Origin: Cyanobacteriota bacterium
GTDB lineage: Bacteria > Cyanobacteriota > Cyanobacteriia > PCC-6307 > Cyanobiaceae
DNA: 7,918 bases
Assembly: GCA_026389255.1 (NCBI GenBank)
Contig: JAPLIF010000258.1
Span: forward strand, 1 to 7,918
Direction of reading: 5' to 3'
Shown here: positions 1 through 5,783 of the stretch, one piece after another
Layout of the letters: each line of letters starts with the position of its first letter
Numbering within the stretch: the first letter of the stretch is position 1
Program-made: the position numbers and the translations under genes
The notes under the pieces: generated by a model
What the model saw: the letters and a program-made list of their open reading frames with translations, nothing else
Told to the model about the DNA's origin: nothing
Database searches by the model: none

Positions 1-299
1 TCAAAGCGAAAACGCCGGTGCTGCTGGCCAATGAAGTCCAAAACGGTGAGGCAGCTCTTGCCGGTGTCGGGCGAGAGCCGCAGGCCCCGGCCGAGCTGCT
101 GCAGGAACACCACCGCGCTCTCGGTGGGCCGCAAGAGCAGCACGGTGTCGATCGCGGGGATGTCGAGCCCTTCGTTGAACAGGTCCACGGCGAAGAGGAT
201 CTGCAGGTCGCCGGACTGCAGGCGGCGCAGGGCGGCCTGGCGAAGATCGGCGGGCGCAAATTGAAGTGCCCAGGACGAAAGTCGCTTGCGGCCTGTTCA
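1..299 (-). pseudogene. SF2 (DUF3427-type) helicase fragment, motifs V-VI, partial
   Basis: Reading the minus strand from about 275 down to 1 gives a clear superfamily 2 helicase C-terminal (RecA-like domain 2) sequence. It contains FAVDLFNEGLDIP (motif V region), LLRPTES, and FLQQLGRGLR (motif VI, arginine finger), then the LTVLDFIG segment seen in large DEAD/DEAH helicases that often carry a PLD-like nuclease domain and DUF3427. The frame is closed by a stop at 297-299, and no ATG, GTG or TTG lies between that stop and the start of homology, so domain 1 (Walker A and B) is missing. The gene continues past base 1, so its true 3' end is unseen. The break near 275 looks like a deletion or recombination junction. 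A possible N-terminal piece of the same helicase type lies at 2079-1690. Family recognition is strong; the exact subfamily is from memory. Confidence 0.8.
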
Positions 300-382
300 G
301 GTCGCGGAGGCGGGCGACTAGGAGGACTCAAGACGCAAGCTGATACAGCGGTGGCACTGCAAAAGAGCACTGATCAATCGCA

Positions 383-751
383 TTGGCTACCCGTGCCGTC
401 TATAGCTTTGCCGGCTTCCCTGGCATGCCCGAACTCCATTTATACCTGCACCACGATGGCTACCCAACCGGCGCGGCCTGGAGGCTCAAGGCCGCCTTGC
501 AGGTCTGTACACGGCCTGACAATCTCCCTGTCTGCTTCCAGAACAGTCAGACCGGCTGCATTCCCCTGGCAACACCAGACGCTGCCGCCGATGCGGAGTA
601 CCGCTACTGGGTGGAGTTCCTGAACTGCCCATCCGCACAGCTTCAGGTGCAAGCCTGGCGCCGTCTGCCAGGCAGCCAAAGCTGGATTCCCCGCTGCGGG
701 GCCGTGCCATTGGCCACCTTCATCCGGCGCTTCCTGCCGGAACCCGGTTAG
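383..751 (+). CDS. Small conserved hypothetical protein, cyanobacterial type
   Basis: A 122-residue soluble protein with no signal peptide or membrane segment. It begins MATRAVYSFAGFPGMPE, followed by LHLYLHHDGYPTGAAWR, and ends with WIPRCGAVPLATFIRRFLP. I recognise this as similar to a short uncharacterised protein common in Synechococcus/Cyanobium genomes; no function is known to me. TTG at 383 is the only conventional start available, because an in-frame TGA sits at 371-373. The AAAAGAG at about 360-366 could be a weak, distant ribosome binding site. The gene is convergent with the HNH gene and their 3' ends overlap by 4 bp (748-751). The conserved-looking protein, good codon character and natural termination favour a real gene over a shadow frame. 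Confidence 0.62.
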   Translation: MATRAVYSFAGFPGMPELHLYLHHDGYPTGAAWRLKAALQVCTRPDNLPVCFQNSQTGCIPLATPDAAADAEYRYWVEFLNCPSAQLQVQAWRRLPGSQSWIPRCGAVPLATFIRRFLPEPG

Positions 752-1686
752 CGCCGCAGCACTTGGCGATGAGCCTGCAAATACTGCTCCTGGTCTCTGC
801 TGAACGGTCGGATCAGATTGGCGCCCTCGATTCCCCAGCAGCGCAGCGCCTCACGGGCGGCCTCGTGCTCACAAAGCAGGTGTCCGCCGGCATCGAAACT
901 GATCCAATGTCGATCGAACAGTTTGTCCACATGGGGCGACAGCAGCAGCCCATTAGCACCGCTCAGGCGTTCCTGGTTATCACAATCGCGCCAGGGTTTG
1001 ATATGACTCGCAACCAGAAACTGTTGGCGTGACAAGCCGGTCACCCTGCAGGCGGGTTCGATCTCCACCACCCGATGGCGGAACAAGCCCTGCCCCAGTC
1101 GCGCCTTGGTGAGCGCGTCGCGCTCCGTGCTACTTGGCACGTCCCGAAGCCGCTGCATGTCGTCGAGCAAGGAGACGGTGTAATCGCCCTCCTCAACGAG
1201 GACCACCAACTGCACACGCACCGCCGGGTCGGCGTGCTCCTCGATCAATCTCAGCAGAAGCTGGCCCAGCAGCTCGCTCAGCCCCGCGAGGTAGGTGCCC
1301 TGGTTGCCCCGCCCCGAAACCGTGCTGATCGGACTGTGACGCTCGGGCAAGAGCGGCTGGATCAGTTCAAAGAAGGTCTGCGGCACCAGCGGCTGCCGCA
1401 GAGGCCCCCAGTTCACCCGCACCAGCCAGCCCTCCTGGCTCCAGTTGTCGCCAGCCGCACCGAACTCAGGGGGCTTCGGCGCCGTTACAGCCGCCGCTTC
1501 CACCATCCCGATCTGACTGATGCGGCCGTTGGCATAACTGAACACCACCTCCACTCGCACACAGCGGGTGAGGTTGTCGTAGCTCACATTGCGGGCGCCG
1601 TTGGCATTGGTTTTCGGAGACCACACGTAGCCGCCGTCCGTCTCCTGGCGGTAGGTCTGCTTGTGGTTGACCCACCAGAAGGCCAT
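748..1686 (-). CDS. HNH endonuclease with EVE-like N-terminal domain
   Basis: A 312-residue protein, full length for its family. Residues 1-105 (FWWVNHKQTYRQE, GGYVWSPK, VFSYANGRI, PKPPEFG, EGWLVRV) match the N-terminal domain common in such HNH proteins and resemble EVE/PUA-like folds that sense modified bases. Residues about 185-270 form the nuclease: RLGQGLFRHRV, ACRVTG, SHIKPWRD (His228), NGLLLSPH (Asn245, His252) and LFDRHWISF, an HNH_2-type domain. All expected HNH residues are present, so the enzyme looks intact. By analogy with EVE/SRA-HNH proteins it may cut DNA carrying modified bases (type IV-like restriction); that is inference. The ATG lies 3 nt after the stop of the upstream ORF (1690-2079), suggesting co-transcription on the minus strand. 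No convincing Shine-Dalgarno sequence is seen. Confidence 0.85.
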   Translation of the reverse strand: MAFWWVNHKQTYRQETDGGYVWSPKTNANGARNVSYDNLTRCVRVEVVFSYANGRISQIGMVEAAAVTAPKPPEFGAAGDNWSQEGWLVRVNWGPLRQPLVPQTFFELIQPLLPERHSPISTVSGRGNQGTYLAGLSELLGQLLLRLIEEHADPAVRVQLVVLVEEGDYTVSLLDDMQRLRDVPSSTERDALTKARLGQGLFRHRVVEIEPACRVTGLSRQQFLVASHIKPWRDCDNQERLSGANGLLLSPHVDKLFDRHWISFDAGGHLLCEHEAAREALRCWGIEGANLIRPFSRDQEQYLQAHRQVLRR

Positions 1687-1689
1687 GGC

Positions 1690-2079
1690 TCATGGGTTGG
1701 GCTTGCTTCTGTTGTAGTCGACGCTGATCTGAATGTCCGCGTCAGCACCGGGGGCGGTGAACTCGGTAGCAGGGGCGCAAGAGACTGAACCCTTGGCCTG
1801 CGGCAATGACGCCAGGGCGATTTCACTGAGCTGGCGCAGGTAGCGGGCCAGCCGCTGGGGAGCCTCGGCGGGATCGAGCGGCTCCAGCTGGTGGAGGGAG
1901 GCCAGCTGGGAGGAGAGGACCTGGTGCTCGGCCTCGCTGAGGGGGTGGTCGTAGAGGCCGGGAGGGAGGTCCTGCGGGGGCATGGATTGAGGCACCTGCA
2001 GGGAGGGGCCTCCATTGGTAGTTGGGGCGGGACATGGGAACCCTGGAAGCACGAACTCGCCGTTGGGATCGGATGACAC
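1690..2079 (-). CDS. Probable N-terminal piece of an SF2 helicase, truncated
   Basis: A 129-residue ORF starting at GTG (2079-2077) and ending 3 nt before the HNH start codon. Residues about 33-95 (LPPGLYDHPLSEAEHQVL, then LEPLDPAEAPQRLARYL and LSEIALASLP) resemble the short helical N-terminal domain of large PLD/DUF3427-type DEAD/DEAH helicases, the class of the fragment at 1-299. After about residue 95 the resemblance stops, and the tail up to YNRSKPNP is unfamiliar, as if the gene had been cut and fused to other sequence. The first 30 residues are low-complexity and may be post-truncation sequence; an ATG at 1983 is an alternative start. The GTG overlaps the divergent intI start by 7 bp. 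It may be a remnant and not a functional gene. The helicase link is from memory and moderate. Confidence 0.5.
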   Translation of the reverse strand: MSSDPNGEFVLPGFPCPAPTTNGGPSLQVPQSMPPQDLPPGLYDHPLSEAEHQVLSSQLASLHQLEPLDPAEAPQRLARYLRQLSEIALASLPQAKGSVSCAPATEFTAPGADADIQISVDYNRSKPNP

Positions 2080-2308
2080 TGGAAACCAAGCCCCCCGGCC
2101 TGATCCAGAGGTATCGCGAGCTACTTCAGACCCGCCATTACGCCCGCCGCACGGTGAAGACCTATGAGCAATGGCTGCGGCGGTTTCTGCACTTTCATGG
2201 CCTGCGCCATCCCCGAGAAATGGGAAGCCATGAGGTCAACGCTTTTCTGAGCCATCTTGCGGTCGAGAAACAGGTGAGCGCTTCCACCCAAAATCAGGCG
2301 TTGGCCGC
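2073..2308 (+). pseudogene. intI: Integron integrase, 5' part (interrupted)
   Basis: From ATG 2073 the frame encodes about 79 residues of the N-terminal SAM-like core-binding domain of an integron integrase. Key features are LIQRYRELLQTRHYARRTVKTYEQWLRRFLHFHGLRHP and EVNAFLSHLAVEKQVSASTQNQALAA. Compared with IntI1, which has [20 protein letters not shown] and [26 protein letters not shown], the alignment is straightforward. The frame stops matching exactly where the IS21-family left inverted repeat begins (TGTCC at 2309). The start is preceded by no strong ribosome binding site and overlaps the start of a divergent minus-strand ORF, so any intI promoter must lie within that ORF. In-frame codons extend upstream to 2022, but homology supports 2073. 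Confidence 0.9.
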
Positions 2309-2358
2309 TGTCCGACGACAATCTGGTTGAGGGGTCGCGCCAAACAGGTTGACCGCTC
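2309..2358 (+). repeat. IS21-family left inverted repeat
   Basis: Starts TGTCC at 2309 and contains two copies of the terminal motif, CAATCTGGTTGA at 2319-2330 and CAAACAGGTTGACC at 2341-2354, spaced 22 bp apart. A degenerate third copy (GAATCCGGTTGCC) lies at 2373-2385. These multiple repeats are presumed IstA binding sites. Confidence 0.85.
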
Positions 2359-2405
2359 TTGAGGGGCCGCGCTGAATCCGGTTGCCATGCGTAGGGCACC
2401 GGGCC

Positions 2406-4004
2406 ATGCCTGCTCCCCTCACAGCCCAACAGATTGCGCTCTACATGACCAAAAGACGAGCCGGCAGCCGCCAGGAGGTGGCTGCCGCAGCGGCGGGCAT
2501 CTCGGTGAGCAGTGCTCACCGGATCGACTCAGGTCGCCTCCAACCGAAAGCTGCCAAGCCCCGCAGCAGGCGCCGACCAGATCCTCTGGCTGGGGTGTGG
2601 GAGCCGTTGCTGGTGCCTCTACTGGAGCGGCATCCAGCCCTGACGCCCACCACCTTGCTGGAGCACCTGCAGGAGCAAAAGCCAGATCAGGACTGGAGTT
2701 CACTGAAACGCACCCTGCAGCGGCGGGTGCAGCACTGGAAGTCTCTGCATGGCCCGACGCCGGAGGTGATGTTTCCGCTGGCCTACCAGCCCGGCGAGAT
2801 CGGTTTCTGCGATTTCACCAAGGTCAAGCGGGTGACGATCACCCTGCGGGGAGAGCCGTTTCCGCATCTGCTGTTCCACTACCGCCTGGCCTGGAGCGGC
2901 TGGGCCTACGGCCAGGTCATCCACGGCGGTGAAAGCTTTGTCGCCCTCTCAGAGGGGCTGCAGAACGCCCTGAGTGCCTGTGGTGGTGTGCCCAGAGAGC
3001 TACGCACCGATCGGCTCTCGGCCGCCAGCCGCAACCGCGACGGCAGCTATGCCCTCGACATCACACCTCGCTATCAGGGCCTCTGCGCCCATTACGGGCT
3101 CTCCCCCAGCCGGAACAACCGGGGGGTGGCCCATGAGAACGGCATCGTCGAGGCCCCGCACGGCCATGTGAAACGGCGCCTGGAGCAGAAGCTGCTGCTG
3201 CGCGGCAGCTGCGATTTCGAGGAGGCAGCCGAGTACGGCGAGTTGCTGGCCGAGGTGTTTAGCGCCCTCAACGCCCCCCGGCAGCGGCGCCACGAGCAGG
3301 AACTCGAACGGTTGACACCACTGCCCGCTTTTCGCTTTGCCGACTACGAGCTGCTCACGGTGCGGGTGCGGAGCACCAGCACGATCGAGGTGCGGCAGGT
3401 TGTCTACTCGGTGCCGCCAACCCTGATTAGCCGCCAGGTCACGGTGCGGCTGCACCATGACCGGCTGATTGTGTATCTGGGCAGCGACTGGGTTTGCCAG
3501 CTGCCCCGCGCCTATGGCAGCGGCAGCCATGGCCCGAGGGCCTGGTGCATCGATCTGGAGCACCTGATCGATGGCCTGCGCGCCAAGCCCAGGGCCCTGC
3601 TCCATTGCCGCTACCAGCGTCACCTCTTCCCGGATCAGCGCTGGTGGGACTTCTGGCAACACCTACTCACTGGCGGTGACCGCGACGCCGCAGCCCGCTT
3701 GATGGTCGAGGCGCTGTACGTCGCAGTGCGGGTGGCCTCATTTGAGCTCGTGCTCGCCTTTCTGCAGCAAGCCCAGCAGCGGCAGTCCCTGTCGCTCTCG
3801 CTCCTGCAACAGCGCTTCCGGGTACCGCCGCGCCGCAGTTCCCTGCCTGATCCCGTTATTTCCCAACACCTACTTGCCTCCTATGACCACCTCCTCCCCG
3901 GTGCCCCGCTCTCAGGCGGTGGAAGCAGCCTTGCCGCTGCTGCTCAAACAACTGAAACTCGCCCGCTTTCGCAGCCACTGGCAGCCGCTCTCCCAGCAGG
4001 CTGA
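2406..4004 (+). CDS. istA: IS21-family transposase IstA
   Basis: A 532-residue DDE transposase that would carry out strand cleavage and transfer at the IS ends. Residues about 20-45 (SRQEVAAAAAGISVSSAHRID) form a helix-turn-helix. The catalytic core shows Asp136 in FCDFTKVK, Asp202 in RTDRLS and Glu249 in GIVEAPHGHVKRR, the DDE triad. A C-terminal beta-barrel region with VVYSVPPTLI and VTVRLHHDRLIVYLG follows. ATG 2406 (MPAPLTAQQIALYM) matches the usual N-terminus of this subgroup; a TTG at 2382 in the same frame would add 8 residues. The last 40 codons overlap istB by 122 nt, more than the few bases usual in IS21 elements. The sequence after LLASYDHLLPG is low-complexity and may be a non-ancestral extension. 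It looks functional. Confidence 0.92.
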   Translation: MPAPLTAQQIALYMTKRRAGSRQEVAAAAAGISVSSAHRIDSGRLQPKAAKPRSRRRPDPLAGVWEPLLVPLLERHPALTPTTLLEHLQEQKPDQDWSSLKRTLQRRVQHWKSLHGPTPEVMFPLAYQPGEIGFCDFTKVKRVTITLRGEPFPHLLFHYRLAWSGWAYGQVIHGGESFVALSEGLQNALSACGGVPRELRTDRLSAASRNRDGSYALDITPRYQGLCAHYGLSPSRNNRGVAHENGIVEAPHGHVKRRLEQKLLLRGSCDFEEAAEYGELLAEVFSALNAPRQRRHEQELERLTPLPAFRFADYELLTVRVRSTSTIEVRQVVYSVPPTLISRQVTVRLHHDRLIVYLGSDWVCQLPRAYGSGSHGPRAWCIDLEHLIDGLRAKPRALLHCRYQRHLFPDQRWWDFWQHLLTGGDRDAAARLMVEALYVAVRVASFELVLAFLQQAQQRQSLSLSLLQQRFRVPPRRSSLPDPVISQHLLASYDHLLPGAPLSGGGSSLAAAAQTTETRPLSQPLAAALPAG

Positions 4005-4686
4005 GGCCGAGGGTTGGAGCCCTGGCCAGTTTCTCTACGCCTTGTGTGAGCAGGAGGTCGACCACCGCCAGATCGCACGGCGCCAAAGGCTGCTGCGGGA
4101 GGCCCACCTGCCCTGGCAGAAGGGCCTTGATGGCTTTGATCACGAGCACCTCGAGCCCAAGCACTGGCAGGAGTTGCAGGTGCTGGCCCGCAGCCACACC
4201 TGGCTGGTGCAGGCCGAGAACCTTCTGCTGTTTGGTCCCAGTGGCGTGGGCAAGACCCACCTGGCCATCGCCATCACGATGGCGATGATCGAGCAGGACC
4301 AGGCCTGCCGATTCTTCCCGGCCACCGCCCTGGTGCAGCTGCTGCAGAAGGCCAAGGCCAGCTACGAGCTGCCGGCCATGATCCAGAAGATGGATCGCTA
4401 CGCCCTGCTGGTGATCGACGACATCAGCTATGTGCGCCGCAGCGAGCTGGAGACCTCAGTCCTGTTTGAACTGATCTGCCATCGCTACGAGCGCCGCTCG
4501 CTGCTGGTGACCTCCAACCAGCCATTCCGCGAGTGGGACACGATTTTTCCAAGCGGATCAATGACCGTAGCTGCGGTGGACCGGCTGGTGCACCACTGCC
4601 ACATCGTTGGCATCAAAGGCGAGAGCTACCGGCAGAAGCAAGCGGCTGCAAGGGTTTCCAGCGAATCCAGTGACCCGCCAACGTAA
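3883..4686 (+). CDS. istB: IS21-family helper ATPase IstB
   Basis: A 267-residue AAA+ (DnaA/DnaC-like) ATPase that assists IstA in target selection and strand transfer. An N-terminal helical region (about 1-110) precedes Walker A (GPSGVGKT, 118-125) and Walker B (LLVIDD, 175-180). Then come the sensor segment VTSNQPFREW (209-218) and the family-typical MTVAAVDRLVHHCHIVGIKGESYR (227-250). The length is standard. ATG 3883 is chosen because the match to IstB begins there; the open frame continues upstream only because it overlaps the istA 3' end. No strong Shine-Dalgarno sequence is visible, so translation may depend on ribosomes reading istA. All key residues are present. Confidence 0.93.
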   Translation: MTTSSPVPRSQAVEAALPLLLKQLKLARFRSHWQPLSQQAEAEGWSPGQFLYALCEQEVDHRQIARRQRLLREAHLPWQKGLDGFDHEHLEPKHWQELQVLARSHTWLVQAENLLLFGPSGVGKTHLAIAITMAMIEQDQACRFFPATALVQLLQKAKASYELPAMIQKMDRYALLVIDDISYVRRSELETSVLFELICHRYERRSLLVTSNQPFREWDTIFPSGSMTVAAVDRLVHHCHIVGIKGESYRQKQAAARVSSESSDPPT

Positions 4687-4887
4687 TTGACGCGAGCGTC
4701 ATAGCCGTCACGATCAACGGAAGCAGCACCCCAGCGCACCAGAAGCACGGCGGCGACATGAAAACTGGCCCACCCGCGTTGAGGTCGACGCCGGAAGGAC
4801 AACCTGATTGACGCCTGACGACAGCCTGGTCACGATCCCGATCCCCGCTGCAATCTCAGGCTCCAGTGGGCCTAAAACAACCACCTC
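4687..4887. other. Non-coding 3' segment of the IS
   Basis: About 200 bp between the istB stop and the right inverted repeat. It contains no convincing gene. A third copy of the terminal motif, CAACCTGATTGA, lies at 4800-4811 well inside the end. This kind of spaced internal repeat is usual in IS21-type ends. Confidence 0.6.
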
Positions 4888-4937
4888 TACCGGTCAACCA
4901 GATTGACGCCACCCGTCAACCTGATTGACACGGGACA
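4888..4937 (-). repeat. IS21-family right inverted repeat
   Basis: Read on the minus strand it begins TGTCC at 4937 and matches the left end at 38 of 50 positions. On the plus strand it contains CAACCAGATTGA (4895-4906) and CAACCTGATTGA (4917-4928), also spaced 22 bp apart. It includes an outward-facing TTGACA (4925-4930) seven bases from the element boundary. Confidence 0.87.
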
Positions 4938-5508
4938 ATGCAGCGGTCTACGCCTGATGGAGGCCCTGCGGCTGCGGATCAAGGATCTGGATTTCCAGCG
5001 GCATGAACTCACCGTGCGTGATGGCAATGGCGGCAAGGACCGACTGACACTGTTGCCGCAGAGCCTGGCCCCCAGGTTGCAGGAGCATCTGATCAGGGTG
5101 CGAAGCTTGCACCAAGGTGACCTGGCTGCGGGTTGGGGCCGGGTGTTATTGCCGTATGCCCTGGCCCGGAAGTACCCCAACGCCAACCGGGAGTGGGCCT
5201 GGCAATGGGTATTCCCCCAGCAGAACCGCTGGCGCGACAGGGAATCCGGTGCTCAGGGCCGCCACCATCTTGATCCGAGCGTGGTGCAGAAGGCGGTGAA
5301 GTGGGCTGTCCTCGAGGCCGGTGTGACGAAGGCGGCCAGCTGCCACACCTTCCGCCATTCGTTCGCGACACACCTGCTGGAACGGGGCCAGGACATCCGC
5401 ACCATCCAGGAGCTACTCGGCCACAAGGATGTAAGCACCACCATGATCTACACGCATGTGCTCAACCGTGGTCCACTCGGGGTACGAAGCCCAGCCGACA
5501 TTCTGTAA
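4938..5508 (+). pseudogene. intI: Integron integrase, 3' part (catalytic domain)
   Basis: About 190 codons of tyrosine recombinase catalytic domain in one frame from the IS boundary to TAA 5506-5508. The six conserved catalytic residues are all present: Arg in [10 protein letters not shown] (codon 4951-4953), Lys in [11 protein letters not shown], His and Arg in [14 protein letters not shown], His in [10 protein letters not shown], and Tyr in [10 protein letters not shown]. Between motif patches II and III it carries the insertion specific to integron integrases ([20 protein letters not shown], then [17 protein letters not shown]). This separates IntI from XerC/XerD. The C-terminus GVRSPADIL also matches IntI. 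About 57 residues between this part and the 5' part are absent compared with IntI1. The frame is open back into the IS end, where TTG 4903 could start a 201-residue fragment. Cassettes follow its 3' end in the same direction. Confidence 0.93.
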
Positions 5509-5679
5509 CCGGCCGAACAGTTGGTTCTCGGACCCGTGAACCACGGCTAGCTTGGTAGAGCGTTCTGGAAGATCCGTTGCAGGACAAGGAGTTGCAGCGC
5601 ATGGCCCACTGGATGCCTCAGTGGTTCTCGGAAGGGGACGGCCGGCAGGCTCTTGTTCTCGGAACCTACCAATAAAGAG
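5509..5679 (+). other. attI: Candidate attI recombination site region
   Basis: The non-coding sequence between the intI stop and the first cassette boundary is where attI must lie if this is the array's insertion end. It contains three direct copies of a TTCTCGGA motif (5525-5532, 5625-5632, 5656-5663) and a short inverted repeat CCACTG/CAGTGG at 5606-5611 and 5619-5624. Its right edge is the G at 5679 of GTTGTAC (5679-5685). attI sites of other integrons hold directly repeated integrase binding sites next to a core GTT, so the repeats are plausible binding sites. This is inferred from position, since attI sequences are not conserved between integrons. Confidence 0.5.
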
Positions 5680-5754
5680 TTGTACGGATAGCCATGAGTA
5701 CATCCAGCACCTGTATTGGCTTAGACTCAGCAGAAGCAGCCTTCGAATCGTGGC

Positions 5755-5783
5755 TTGACAGATCAGCATCCTAGATCTATAAA
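5755..5783 (+). promoter_or_regulatory. Sigma-70-type promoter inside cassette 1
   Basis: A consensus -35 TTGACA (5755-5760) is followed after exactly 17 bases by TATAAA (5778-5783), five of six matches to the -10 consensus. Transcription would begin near 5790. The last A of the -10 box is also the first base of the ATG at 5783. The promoter would therefore drive cassette 1 only if translation starts further in (GTG 5807). It could also drive the cassettes downstream. Confidence 0.55.

Larger units (their letters stand above)
2309..4937 (+). mobile_element. IS21-family insertion sequence (istA-istB) inside intI
   Basis: A 2,629-bp element with imperfect inverted ends, both starting TGTCC. 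The outer 50 bases of the two ends match at 38 of 50 positions by my hand alignment. Inside each end are repeated copies of CAATCWGGTTGA, the multiple terminal repeats typical of IS21 elements. It carries istA (2406-4004) and istB (3883-4686) in the usual order. The flanks (TTGGCCGC on the left, ATGCAGCG on the right) show no obvious 4-8 bp target duplication. Together with the missing middle of intI, this points to a deletion at one edge or a recombination between two copies. Base composition resembles the GC-rich left flank, not the cassettes. Both transposition genes look intact, so the element may still be active. Confidence 0.92.

Noticed and set aside
18..623. Plus-strand open frame of 201 codons at the left edge
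   Set aside because: It lies opposite the helicase fragment and out of frame with the 383-751 gene; the composition is that of a shadow frame.
748..751. GTTAG near the HNH stop as a core site of an attC left of intI
   Set aside because: The seven bases are GTTAGCG, which breaks the final pyrimidine, and no palindromic partner is seen on either side.
1075..1788. Long plus-strand open frame (237 codons) opposite the HNH gene
   Set aside because: It is antisense to a protein with clear HNH and EVE-like motifs, and its translation shows no family features. Such frames are common in GC-rich coding DNA.
3000..3662. Minus-strand open frame of 220 codons inside istA
   Set aside because: It is antisense to the DDE transposase core, with no independent motifs.
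5534..5546. Hairpin CCGTG-AAC-CACGG just after intI as a terminator
   Set aside because: The stem is only 5 bp and no T-run follows.
5521..5664. The TTCTCGGA repeats as a CRISPR array
   Set aside because: There are only three 8-bp copies with uneven spacing (100 and 31 bp) and no cas genes. They fit integrase binding sites better.
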